A DNA stretch of 64,000 nucleotides from Alteromonas macleodii (GTDB lineage Bacteria; Pseudomonadota; Gammaproteobacteria; Enterobacterales; Alteromonadaceae). Positions 21,525 through 29,648 of the stretch are shown here, piece after piece. Position 1 is the stretch's first letter. Each line of letters starts with the position of its first letter. Location of the stretch: contig NZ_LR812090.1 in NCBI RefSeq assembly GCF_903772925.1, positions 3,969,005 through 4,033,004 of the forward strand, read 5' to 3'. Made by a program: the position numbers and the translations under genes. The notes below the pieces were generated by a model. The model was given only the letters and a program-made list of their open reading frames with translations. It did not search any database and was not told where the DNA came from.

Positions 21525-22680
21525 AGTTGCTTGCCAAGGTCGCTAATTTAGAAGAATAGCGCTGTTTTTCCTGTTGATTTGGTGAATGCTTCACGGCCCT
21601 CTCTAAAAAACGTTGTGCTTCGCTAACATCCCCTAACTCGTGATGCGCTTTTGCCATGCCGAATAAAATCTCGTGGCGCGCATTATCAAGCTTTAGTCCT
21701 TTTCTATAATGCTCTATAGCAGCAATAATGTCGCCAGCCTCAAACGCCTGCTCGCCCAATATGTAATGATAAAAAGGGTTATTTTTACGCTTTGCTTCAA
21801 CCATTTGCGTGATCTGCATTGCTTCTTCATCTCTATCTTGATGAGTATAGAGAATGGATAAATTCTCCCAAGCTGTGAGGTTTTCATCATCCAGTGAGAG
21901 TGCATGCTTGTAAGTCATCTCAGCCTGCTCATAAGCGTCAACCATTCTGTATAAAACGCCAAGGTTAACCCAACTTTGCTGTAACTCAGGAGTTAATGTA
22001 GCAGCGGCACGAAAGTAGCTGTAAGCCCTTGTGTAACTATTCGCAACCAACGCGTCTGCTCCTTTGTTGTTGTAGTACATAGACACTATTTTGTTTTTCG
22101 ATACCGGCTTTCTGGGGAAGTAGTTGCGCAACATTTGCGGGTCAAAGTCTACGTCCGCCCATGAACCTCCAATTGATGTTACGTGGTTGACTTCAGGCAT
22201 TGAAACTCGCATATTAATATGCCCATTTAGCAGGCTATACCCTTCTCTTCGTGTCCAATATTCTGGAATATCTACCTCATAGAAGGTCGCGACTAAATCC
22301 ACGTGTTCAGCAAGCGCATAGGTCATAATTGAAAGGGATAAACAGTTTGCCGCGCGATTGTTAAACGTAGTGTCTGCTGTGGTATTCGCACTATTGCGAT
22401 AAAGCATGCCGTAATCTGAATGGTCAAAAATAGCTTTCACTAAACCCTTAACGTTTTTCTGCAAAGTGCTTTTGTTATGCACCGCTTTTTCAGCAAAAAA
22501 CTGAGCGTCTTCACCTAAGTAAAAAATTTCGTCGATGGTCTCTACGGGAAACAAATGATACGACGGAAATAGGCTATCGTTTAATAAGGTAGGCGGCGAT
22601 GCTACATTTTGCTCGTCGGTAGACTGGCAAGCACTTAAAAAACAACAAAGTAGCCAAATTAAAACTAGTCGAGTATTCAT
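21523..22680 (-). CDS. TPR lipoprotein with transglutaminase-like N-terminal domain
   Basis: A 385-residue predicted lipoprotein. The signal peptide ends in the lipobox LSAC with Cys18. A middle segment (NNRAANCLSLSIMTYALAEHV) resembles the nucleophile region of transglutaminase-like proteins, and the C-terminal half holds about four TPR units (AYSYFRAAATLTPELQQSWVNLG and following repeats). I chose the ATG with AGGTG upstream; an in-frame GTG three codons earlier lacks a site. It likely sits in the periplasm facing one membrane. Function unknown; such proteins are often assembly or peptidase-associated factors. Confidence 0.75.
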   Translation of the reverse strand: MNTRLVLIWLLCCFLSACQSTDEQNVASPPTLLNDSLFPSYHLFPVETIDEIFYLGEDAQFFAEKAVHNKSTLQKNVKGLVKAIFDHSDYGMLYRNSANTTADTTFNNRAANCLSLSIMTYALAEHVDLVATFYEVDIPEYWTRREGYSLLNGHINMRVSMPEVNHVTSIGGSWADVDFDPQMLRNYFPRKPVSKNKIVSMYYNNKGADALVANSYTRAYSYFRAAATLTPELQQSWVNLGVLYRMVDAYEQAEMTYKHALSLDDENLTAWENLSILYTHQDRDEEAMQITQMVEAKRKNNPFYHYILGEQAFEAGDIIAAIEHYRKGLKLDNARHEILFGMAKAHHELGDVSEAQRFLERAVKHSPNQQEKQRYSSKLATLASN

Positions 22681-22755
22681 ATCAGGCACCTATTTTAGTT
22701 ACTCGATAGTTTAAAATTATAGCAGTTAAACCATTTTTTACATTTTATTTACATC

Positions 22756-22965
22756 ATGCACATTTGGGCTTTTATCGCAAAAGACGTATCCGCGCTTTCT
22801 GATGCCACTACGGTGGAGGGAAGTAAAGTTATGGTGTCTACTACTATGAATAAAGTCATGATAAACGGTGCTCAGGTTATTAAGGCTGATGTGATGACTA
22901 GCAAGGGTGTTATTCACGTTATTGATACGGTATTACTTCCAGAGGATGTAAAAGCCTCTTTATAA
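22756..22965 (+). pseudogene. Remnant of a fasciclin (FAS1) domain protein, C-terminal part only
   Basis: The 69-residue reading frame is the end of a FAS1 domain: IAKDVSALSDATTVEGS, then VMINGAQVIKADVMTSK and the diagnostic GVIHVIDTVLLP terminus. FAS1 domains are about 130 residues with a signal peptide when exported; the first half is missing here and the frame starts with unrelated residues MHIWAF. A terminator-like stem (22978-23017) remains behind it. I therefore read it as the 3' remnant of a decayed adhesion-type gene. Confidence 0.7.
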
Positions 22966-22977
22966 GATGTGTTTCTA

Positions 22978-23017
22978 AGAAAAGTAAAGATCGCCTGGAG
23001 TTGATCTTTGCTTTTCT
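22978..23017 (+). terminator. Terminator-like hairpin behind the fasciclin remnant
   Basis: A 15-bp stem with one mismatch (AGAAAAGTAAAGATC and GATCTTTGCTTTTCT, 10-nt loop). It is placed 12 nt past the remnant stop codon, as a terminator of the original gene would be. Confidence 0.6.
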
Positions 23018-23184
23018 CAAAATTGTCTCCGATCTCTCCCACTAACTTCTTCGTAAACAAAATCATACGAAACGCAGTTTTCATCGTATCAGTACTACAA
23101 ACGCGTTAGTTGAACAAATAAATATCAATGTCATTAGAGCTTTAAATAATTGGCCTTGATCTTTGGACAAGAAAAGGAGTTCAT

Positions 23185-23604
23185 ATGTTTACGGTTTACA
23201 CATACAGCATTGCTGGACTATTAGTCATTAGCTTTACGGTTTTCGTTCAAAACATTGTTGCCGCTGTGGCGCATAGAAAACAGACTCGCTACATACCCGG
23301 TAAAGTCAGCGAGGAACTAAGCCATGATAGTTTTGTGTTTAGAAGCCACAGAACCTTTCATAACTCGCTTGAAAATATTCACCAATTTGTGCTGCCCGCC
23401 CTACTTTGCATATTTCTTGGCGCGCAAACAGACGTACTCGCCATTTTGGTTTGGGCTTACGCACTAAGTCGTATTATTCATATGGTTCTGTACTATGCTA
23501 TTGCCACAGAAAAGAACCCTAGCCCAAGGAGCTATTTTTATATGCTAGGCGTTCTATGTACGCTTGGCGTTTATGTGCTGGCGTTATTTCAGTTATTGTT
23601 CTAA
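23185..23604 (+). CDS. MAPEG family membrane protein
   Basis: A 139-residue protein with about four membrane segments and the MAPEG pattern: an N-terminal helix, the polar loop with FVFRSHRTFHNSLENIHQF, then hydrophobic helices with ALSRIIHMVLYY. MAPEG proteins include glutathione-dependent detoxification enzymes, but the bacterial members are mostly uncharacterised. AAGGAG precedes the ATG. It stands alone. Confidence 0.8.
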   Translation: MFTVYTYSIAGLLVISFTVFVQNIVAAVAHRKQTRYIPGKVSEELSHDSFVFRSHRTFHNSLENIHQFVLPALLCIFLGAQTDVLAILVWAYALSRIIHMVLYYAIATEKNPSPRSYFYMLGVLCTLGVYVLALFQLLF

Positions 23605-23814
23605 CTAGCGACATCTTAAGCTGTACAAAAATCACACAAAACAGTAATCTCTAAGCTTTAGAAAATGCTTTATTTGTTAAAGGTTTTTCTAGAGAAGCAG
23701 ATAACCATGATGATGAATCCTACGCTTGAATATTACACTTTTGATTAATGTTTTTTTCGAAATTCAGGCGTATTCTTACTAATTGAACACTCACATATGT
23801 GTTTAGGAGTACCA

Positions 23815-24798
23815 GTGTACATTGACCAAGTCGGCGATCGGACTTTAGCTGATTGCAGTGTATTGATTGTCGACGATCAAGCTAGCAGTAGACTTATTTT
23901 AGAAACACTACTCGATGAAATAGTAGAGTGCTTTTCTGTGCATTCAGGAAAGGCAGCCATTGAGTACTGCAAGCATAACAAGCCAGACCTAATCCTAATG
24001 GACGTTTCCATGCCAGAAATGGATGGGCACGAAACCACAGCGCTGCTTCGACAAAAGCCATCTTGTGAACACATACCTATTATCTTCGTTACCTCTTCGT
24101 CAACAGACGAGGAAGAATCCCGTTGTTGGGACTCTGGTTGTGTAGACTTTGTGGTAAAACCTGTAAATGCTTGTACGCTGCGTAATCGCGTAAAGTCGCA
24201 TCTCCAACACAAGCTTAGAAGTGATTTTTTAGAAACACTAATTTATATCGATAAATTAACTGGAGCCTACAACAGACACTATCTAGACGACTACCTCCCC
24301 CGTTTAGTTAAAGACGCCGAACGTAACGCTACCCCACTGTCTTTGGTTATATTTGATGTGGATCACTTTAAGCTATTCAATGATATGTATGGACATTTGG
24401 ATGGTGATAGCTGCTTATGGAAGGTTAGTAAAACGATAAACGATGCACTCCTTCGTCCTATGGACAAATTGGTGAGAATTGGTGGTGAAGAGTTCTTGGT
24501 AATTTTACCAAACACCGATGTAGAGGGGGCGGTAGCTGTTGCCGAGCGCCTATTACAAACCGTTTACGACCTCAACATTCTTCATAGTTCGTCTGAGTAC
24601 GGGCGTATAACACTGAGCGCTGGCTTAGCGATAAAAACCGCCAACGATGATAAAACGATTGATTATGTCATGCTGGAAGCGGATAAAAACTTGTATGCAG
24701 CCAAAACGTCCGGCCGGAATCGGTTAGTATCACCTTCACTTACGCCTACTAAAAAAGCAAAGATCTCTCGCTCATCACAAACGATAAAAAGTTTCTAG
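23815..24798 (+). CDS. Response regulator diguanylate cyclase (REC-GGDEF)
   Basis: A cytoplasmic 327-residue protein that should make cyclic di-GMP under phosphorylation control. The receiver domain (about 14-130) has the phospho-acceptor Asp63 in LILMDVSMPEMDG and a conserved Lys in VVKPVN. The GGDEF domain has an intact active site GGEEF at 223-227 and an inhibitory RxxD site (RPMD, 214-217) five residues before it, so product inhibition is likely. I chose the GTG with AGGAG upstream over an ATG six codons earlier that lacks a site. No histidine kinase is adjacent. The 3' end overlaps the convergent exonuclease gene by 4 nt. Confidence 0.9.
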   Translation: MYIDQVGDRTLADCSVLIVDDQASSRLILETLLDEIVECFSVHSGKAAIEYCKHNKPDLILMDVSMPEMDGHETTALLRQKPSCEHIPIIFVTSSSTDEEESRCWDSGCVDFVVKPVNACTLRNRVKSHLQHKLRSDFLETLIYIDKLTGAYNRHYLDDYLPRLVKDAERNATPLSLVIFDVDHFKLFNDMYGHLDGDSCLWKVSKTINDALLRPMDKLVRIGGEEFLVILPNTDVEGAVAVAERLLQTVYDLNILHSSSEYGRITLSAGLAIKTANDDKTIDYVMLEADKNLYAAKTSGRNRLVSPSLTPTKKAKISRSSQTIKSF

Positions 24799-25481
24799 CT
24801 GCCGCCTAGCTGAATGTGCCCAACAGCCCCGGTATGAAGTAGACAGTCGAGCGTAGCCTCTTTTGCTACGCCTAATTCTGTCAACTGAGCAAGGAAAAGC
24901 TGAAATGTAGCTAACGCATCATCTAGCGCATTGTGTTCATTAAATGCTGGAAGGCTTAAGCGTTGGCGGCACACGCTTAGCGTGGCACTATTGCTTGGCA
25001 AAACTTGATGCTGCTTGTTTAGCTGATATAGCGCAAGCTGAAGGGTATCAATGTAAAACACCTCTAACTTTGGTACAGCAAACTGTTTAAAAGCTTTGTT
25101 TAACGCCATTAAGTCTAGCCTAGCGTTGTGAAAAATAAGTATTTGTTGTTGAAATAACGGTATGAGCGCACGCAGCGCCACTTCTAAATATTCGCCTTTT
25201 TGCAAGATGTCAGGGGTTAACCCATGAATCACAGGGCTTTGCCCTAAGTTCGCGGTGGTATTGATGACATGATAACCGCTCGTCGACAAATCGATACGGC
25301 CCCCCGTGCCGCTCACATAACCCACGGAAGTAATTTGCGTAGTTGAAGGGTTAAGCGACGTAAGCTCCAAATCAACTGCGGTAAACAATGTATTGTAAAC
25401 GTGGTGTTCACGAACGTGCCGTTTCAACGTAGTGTTACCCACAAACGTCTGTACGCACGCCTTTATCCATCTATTAATCAT
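24795..25481 (-). CDS. DnaQ-like 3'-5' exonuclease (DEDDh family)
   Basis: A 228-residue protein with the DEDDh exonuclease motifs: AVDLELTSL (Asp37, Glu39), FHNARLDL, and HNALDDALATFQL. It resembles the epsilon-like exonucleases often encoded beside DUF294/CBS proteins. The gene starts 5 nt after the stop of the upstream DUF294 gene, so they form an operon. Whether it trims DNA or a nucleotide second messenger is not known. Confidence 0.85.
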   Translation of the reverse strand: MINRWIKACVQTFVGNTTLKRHVREHHVYNTLFTAVDLELTSLNPSTTQITSVGYVSGTGGRIDLSTSGYHVINTTANLGQSPVIHGLTPDILQKGEYLEVALRALIPLFQQQILIFHNARLDLMALNKAFKQFAVPKLEVFYIDTLQLALYQLNKQHQVLPSNSATLSVCRQRLSLPAFNEHNALDDALATFQLFLAQLTELGVAKEATLDCLLHTGAVGHIQLGGS

Positions 25482-25486
25482 ATCGA

Positions 25487-27316
25487 TTAACTCACGCCAC
25501 CTGAAAACTTCATCACCATAGCTTGATTTGTTCGTTCTATTGCTTTGAATGCGGCTTTGAGCTGATGTTTTTCAATTGATGATAAGCTTGATATGGACAC
25601 GCGATTGTCGGTAACTTTATTTTCAAGTTGATGACGCCAGCGCAGACGATTAAGGAATAGCCAAATATCGCTAAGATTCGTTGCATCGCGTTTTGAAAGT
25701 TGGGAGCGAGCAGATAACGCTTCAAGACGTGCGAGAGTGTTGGGTAAAGTCACACCATCAGCCAGCGCGTAAATTCTTGCTATGTTGTTGATTAAAGCGA
25801 CAGCACGGGTCTTTAGATCAATAACGTCTTTTTCTTTTCTTCCCTTCTCATAAACAAACTTCTGGAACATAGAAAGCGGCACCGATATTTCGTTACTATG
25901 TCTGGTAAGGGCTGCTAAAAACATATTTTGTTGCATTAATGGAGCGCGTTGTTTTTGAAGCTGCTTAAACAAACCTACATCACCTGCAGCACATCGCACA
26001 TCCAAAAAGATATTGAAGTGCATAATGGCATCTTTAGTGGGCGCTTTTACCCACTGTTTAGCTTCTTCGAGTGCCTCATCAAGGGATAACCTTAGTTTAG
26101 GATTACTGGCCATTATATTGCCATCGCAAAGCTTAATGCCACACTTCGCCAACCCGTTACATACGTACTCTGCCATATTCGAAAAGTACTCGGCTTGCAC
26201 TTCGGTAGGTGTTTTTGCAAGAAGTAACCCGTTGTCTTGATCTGAGCCCATAGTTTGGTCTTCTCGGGCTTGTGAACCATATACCAACCACGCGAACATC
26301 ATGGGAGCTTTACCGTTAGCTTGTTGGAAAAAGCCAATTAACTTTCTGGTCATGATGTCAGTTGCTTGTGACAATATTTTCCCAGCAATGTCGTAATCAC
26401 CCGCTTTTTTTGCATGGGCCGAAAAGTAATGAGGCAGTTGCCACGACAGGCGCGTAAGCTCATAAAGGTTCTCGGCCTTGCTCAATTCACCAATAATGAA
26501 GAGTACGTTTCCTCGCTGATGACGAATGATATCGCTGGCGGTTACCATGCCAAGGGGTACTAGCGTTTGGTGATCAATAACGGGCAAGTGATGAATGTTT
26601 TTTTCAGTCATTAGCGCTAGCGCGTCAAATAAGGTCCTATTCCCCATAATTTGAGCCGGGTTAGCTGTCATTATTTGGCTAATCGGAAGGTGAGTGTCTA
26701 AAGAGGCTGCCACTACTCTCGACCTTAAATCGCGGTCAGTGATAATACCAATTAGCTTCTCGTGTTCAGTTACTAGCAAAGAAGATACTTTTTGCGATGT
26801 CATTAACTGGGCCGCCACCGTGATTGAAGTTTGAGCCTCGACAGAAACAGGGGCTTTTTCGATAACTTCTAGAAGCCCTTTGTAAAGCCACATTGAATTA
26901 CTATCTGCAATGGCATGGCTTTGCAGCGAGTTATTGCTAAGGCCATCAAAAAAATGCCGTATGGTAGGTATTTCCAGTAAAGGTTCTACAGCTCGCGCAT
27001 CAAAGCAATAAACCAACCCAGGGCTATCCACCGTTATGCTTAGTGGAAAATTTCGCTTTTCTATTAGGTTTGCGTAACCGAAATAGTCACCTTCACTTAA
27101 ATGTTGAATGGGTGCATCAGAGTCTTTCACTGAGAACTGGCCGCTTTGAATAAGAAACAGCGCGACCTTATCTTTTAGAACTTGATCCACATTATCAGCG
27201 GTCAAATAGATTAGCTCGGTGTGTTTTATAAGCTGCTGCTTTTGCTCTTTGTCCAGCGAGTCAAAAGGCGCGGAAGCATTAAGAAAGTCTTCAACTTGTT
27301 TAGCCATTGCAGTCAT
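25487..27316 (-). CDS. cNMP-binding, CBS and DUF294 nucleotidyltransferase-like protein
   Basis: A roughly 609-residue cytoplasmic protein. It has a cyclic-nucleotide-binding-like domain (about 20-130, LSEGDYFGYANLIEKRNFPLSI), then two CBS motifs (SSLLVTEHEKLIGIITDRDLRSRV and HHLPVIDHQTLVPLGMVTASDI). A GlnD-like nucleotidyltransferase domain follows (VYGSQAREDQTMGSDQDNGLL, the GS-X-DXD pattern) with a C-terminal DUF294 helical part. In relatives such genes sit next to acetate/lactate-type symporters, as here. The start is uncertain: ATG 27316 or GTG 27334, neither with a strong site. Confidence 0.88.
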   Translation of the reverse strand: MTAMAKQVEDFLNASAPFDSLDKEQKQQLIKHTELIYLTADNVDQVLKDKVALFLIQSGQFSVKDSDAPIQHLSEGDYFGYANLIEKRNFPLSITVDSPGLVYCFDARAVEPLLEIPTIRHFFDGLSNNSLQSHAIADSNSMWLYKGLLEVIEKAPVSVEAQTSITVAAQLMTSQKVSSLLVTEHEKLIGIITDRDLRSRVVAASLDTHLPISQIMTANPAQIMGNRTLFDALALMTEKNIHHLPVIDHQTLVPLGMVTASDIIRHQRGNVLFIIGELSKAENLYELTRLSWQLPHYFSAHAKKAGDYDIAGKILSQATDIMTRKLIGFFQQANGKAPMMFAWLVYGSQAREDQTMGSDQDNGLLLAKTPTEVQAEYFSNMAEYVCNGLAKCGIKLCDGNIMASNPKLRLSLDEALEEAKQWVKAPTKDAIMHFNIFLDVRCAAGDVGLFKQLQKQRAPLMQQNMFLAALTRHSNEISVPLSMFQKFVYEKGRKEKDVIDLKTRAVALINNIARIYALADGVTLPNTLARLEALSARSQLSKRDATNLSDIWLFLNRLRWRHQLENKVTDNRVSISSLSSIEKHQLKAAFKAIERTNQAMVMKFSGGVS

Positions 27317-27342
27317 AGAAATTGTCCAGTTCACAAAAAGAA

Positions 27343-27380
27343 AAAACCAACCTACTCACTTTCGCCAGTAGATTGGTTTT
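27343..27380 (-). terminator. Terminator between the symporter gene and the DUF294 gene
   Basis: A 14-bp stem with one G-U pair on the minus strand, AAAACCAATCTACT and AGTAGGTTGGTTTT, followed by TTCTTTTT. It separates two same-direction genes only about 90 nt apart, so the DUF294 gene depends on read-through or on a promoter inside the symporter 3' end. Confidence 0.85.
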
Positions 27381-27414
27381 ATTTTGCTAAAGCCTATCTT
27401 TAGGCAATACTAAC

Positions 27415-29121
27415 TTAGTGCGCTGATGCTTCACCCGCTCCCTTAGGATAACGAATGCTCTCAACCAGCTCTTGAATTTCTTCAGGCGCTTCATCTGTTA
27501 CTTTAAACACTAAGAAAGCAACAATGAAGTTCACCATCATACCCAAAGTACCAATACCTTCAGGAGAGATACCAAACCACCAGTTGTCAGGCGTATTAGC
27601 AGCTGGGTTTACAAATTTAAAGTAGATAATATAAGCCGCAGTAAACACAATGCCTGAAATCATTCCCGCAATAGCACCTTTGTCGTTCATGCGCTTGCTA
27701 AAGATACCCATAATAATGGCTGGGAAGAAACTCGATGCCGCCAAGCCAAAGGCAAAGGCCACCACCTGCGCCACAAATCCGGGCGGATTGATACCAAAGT
27801 AACCTGCAATGACAATAGCTACCGCTGCCGCCAATCTGGCGTACATCAGCTCGGCTTTATCCGTAATATTCGGCATAAAGTTTCGCTTCAGTAAGTCGTG
27901 GGATACAGAGGTGGAAATGACTAACAGTAAGCCCGCTGAGGTAGAAAGGGCTGCTGCCACACCACCTGCCGCGACAAGCGCAATCACCCATGCTGGTAAG
28001 TTCGCAATTTCAGGGTTAGCCAATACCATGATGTCGCGGTCAACTTTCATTTCGTTGCGCTCATCCCCCGAGTAGAACATTTTGCCATCGCCATTTTTAT
28101 CTTCAAACGCGATAAGGCCAGTCTGTTCCCAATTTTTAATCCACGACGGCGCTTCTGCATAGCTGGTGCCCGTCATTTCTGGACCATTGATGGTCTCAAT
28201 CATGTTTACACGAGCGAATGCTGCTAACGACGGTGCTGTAGTATAAAGAATGGCGATAAATGCTAATGCATAACCTGCTGATTTACGCGCATCGTGAACT
28301 TTAGGCACAGTAAAGAAGCGAACAATTACGTGTGGAAGGCCCGCAGTACCCACCATTAGTGCAAAGGTGATAAAGAATACATCGATAGTACTTTTTGTCC
28401 CCGAGGTGTATTCATTGAACCCGAGCTCGACGGATAAATTATCGAGTTTCTGCAGCATATGCACCCCCGAACCGTCTGCCAAGGTCGCACCAAAACCGGT
28501 TTGTGGAAGGATATGCCCGGTAACCATCATTGAGATAAATACGGCAGGTACTATGTACGCAAAAATCATTACGCAATATTGAGCAACCTGAGTGTAGGTA
28601 ATGCCTTTCATGCCGCCAAGTACGGTGTAGAAGAACACGATAACCATACCAATAACAACGCCAGACACAATATCAACTTCTAAGAAACGGCTGAATACCA
28701 CGCCTACGCCACGCATCTGACCTGCGACGTATGTGAAGCAAACAAAGATGGCACAAAATACCGCAACGGTACGTGCTGTTTGTGAGTAGTAACGATCACC
28801 AATAAAGTCAGGAACCGTAAACTTACCGAACTTACGTAGATAAGGCGCTAAACAAAGTGCGAGTAGAACATAGCCGCCGGTCCAGCCCATAAGGTATACC
28901 GCACCGTCGTATCCCATAAATGAGATAAGACCCGCCATTGATATAAACGATGCAGCCGACATCCAGTCTGCCGCTGTAGCCATACCGTTCATAACAGGGG
29001 GCACGCCACCACCCGCTACATAGAAGTCATTCGTCGACCCAGCGCGTGCCCAAATTGCAATTGCAATATATAGCGCGAACGACGCGCCAACGATAATGAA
29101 TGTTAAAGTTTGAACGTCCAT
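27415..29121 (-). CDS. Sodium:solute symporter, large subunit (acetate/lactate-type SSS family)
   Basis: A 568-residue inner-membrane protein of the SSS family with about 13 hydrophobic segments. The N terminus has FYVAGGGVPPVMNGMATAADWMSAASFI, the hallmark of ActP-like and related carboxylate symporters. It is translated together with the DUF4212 gene, whose last codons form its ribosome binding site (GAGGAGTAA, then ATG 3 nt on). The two-subunit arrangement and proximity to crbS, acs and crbR suggest import of acetate or another short carboxylate; the exact substrate is inference. Confidence 0.9.
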   Translation of the reverse strand: MDVQTLTFIIVGASFALYIAIAIWARAGSTNDFYVAGGGVPPVMNGMATAADWMSAASFISMAGLISFMGYDGAVYLMGWTGGYVLLALCLAPYLRKFGKFTVPDFIGDRYYSQTARTVAVFCAIFVCFTYVAGQMRGVGVVFSRFLEVDIVSGVVIGMVIVFFYTVLGGMKGITYTQVAQYCVMIFAYIVPAVFISMMVTGHILPQTGFGATLADGSGVHMLQKLDNLSVELGFNEYTSGTKSTIDVFFITFALMVGTAGLPHVIVRFFTVPKVHDARKSAGYALAFIAILYTTAPSLAAFARVNMIETINGPEMTGTSYAEAPSWIKNWEQTGLIAFEDKNGDGKMFYSGDERNEMKVDRDIMVLANPEIANLPAWVIALVAAGGVAAALSTSAGLLLVISTSVSHDLLKRNFMPNITDKAELMYARLAAAVAIVIAGYFGINPPGFVAQVVAFAFGLAASSFFPAIIMGIFSKRMNDKGAIAGMISGIVFTAAYIIYFKFVNPAANTPDNWWFGISPEGIGTLGMMVNFIVAFLVFKVTDEAPEEIQELVESIRYPKGAGEASAH

Positions 29122-29124
29122 GAT

Positions 29125-29391
29125 TTACTCCTCATCTACGCCGTAGCGTTTGTCCATGGCGTTCATCTTCGCCATATAGACAAAGATCAATGCAACAAAT
29201 ACGTAAATTGAGCCCTGTTGTGCAAACCAGAAGCCTAATTTAAAGCCAAAGAACTGAATTTCATTTAAGATATCGACAAACAGTATGCCGGCACCAAATG
29301 ATACGATGAACCAAACGACTAAAAGCTTAGCTAGGAGCGCAAGGTTTTCACTCCAGTAGGCTTTTTTGTCCTCTTCGTTTCTAAATGCCAT
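29125..29391 (-). CDS. Sodium:solute symporter small subunit (DUF4212)
   Basis: An 88-residue protein with two hydrophobic helices and the conserved pattern of DUF4212 proteins (YWSENLALLAKLLVVWFIVSFGAGILFV, then GFWFAQQGSIYVFVALIFVYM). It always appears, in my knowledge, just upstream of this type of large symporter subunit, as it does here with a 3-nt gap. It is the first gene of the operon and divergent from crbS. Confidence 0.92.
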   Translation of the reverse strand: MAFRNEEDKKAYWSENLALLAKLLVVWFIVSFGAGILFVDILNEIQFFGFKLGFWFAQQGSIYVFVALIFVYMAKMNAMDKRYGVDEE

Positions 29392-29570
29392 TGTTTCACC
29401 CTCATGTCAGGTTAACTAGTTGTTATGATTTTACAATTCCCTAACGCTCGGCTTTGTTAACGTTATTGCTGCGTTTGAAACTTTTGTTCACAACAGAAAC
29501 AAAGCAGCAAAAGTCAAGCATTTAGGAGGTCGGCTATTACTCTAGACCTGAGGTGTGAAATTCAAAATGA

Positions 29571-29597
29571 GACCATGGTCGTAGGTAGACCATGGTC
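29571..29597. promoter_or_regulatory. Two GACCATGGTC palindromes in the symporter-crbS promoter region
   Basis: Identical 10-bp palindromes at 29571-29580 and 29588-29597, centres 17 bp apart, lie just upstream of a TATAAT hexamer (29606-29611) for crbS. Similar sites occur in front of acs (40254-40263, 40316-40325), giving a shared pattern AGACYWTRGTC. Candidate binding sites for the response regulator CrbR; the link is inference. Confidence 0.5.
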
Positions 29598-29648
29598 GAA
29601 ATGATTATAATATCAGCACAGTTGTTAAAACTAAGTTAAAGGAAGATT

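Noticed and set aside
29545..29554. GACCTGAGGT as a third operator next to crbS
   Set aside because: Only partly palindromic and not at the spacing of the two identical GACCATGGTC sites.
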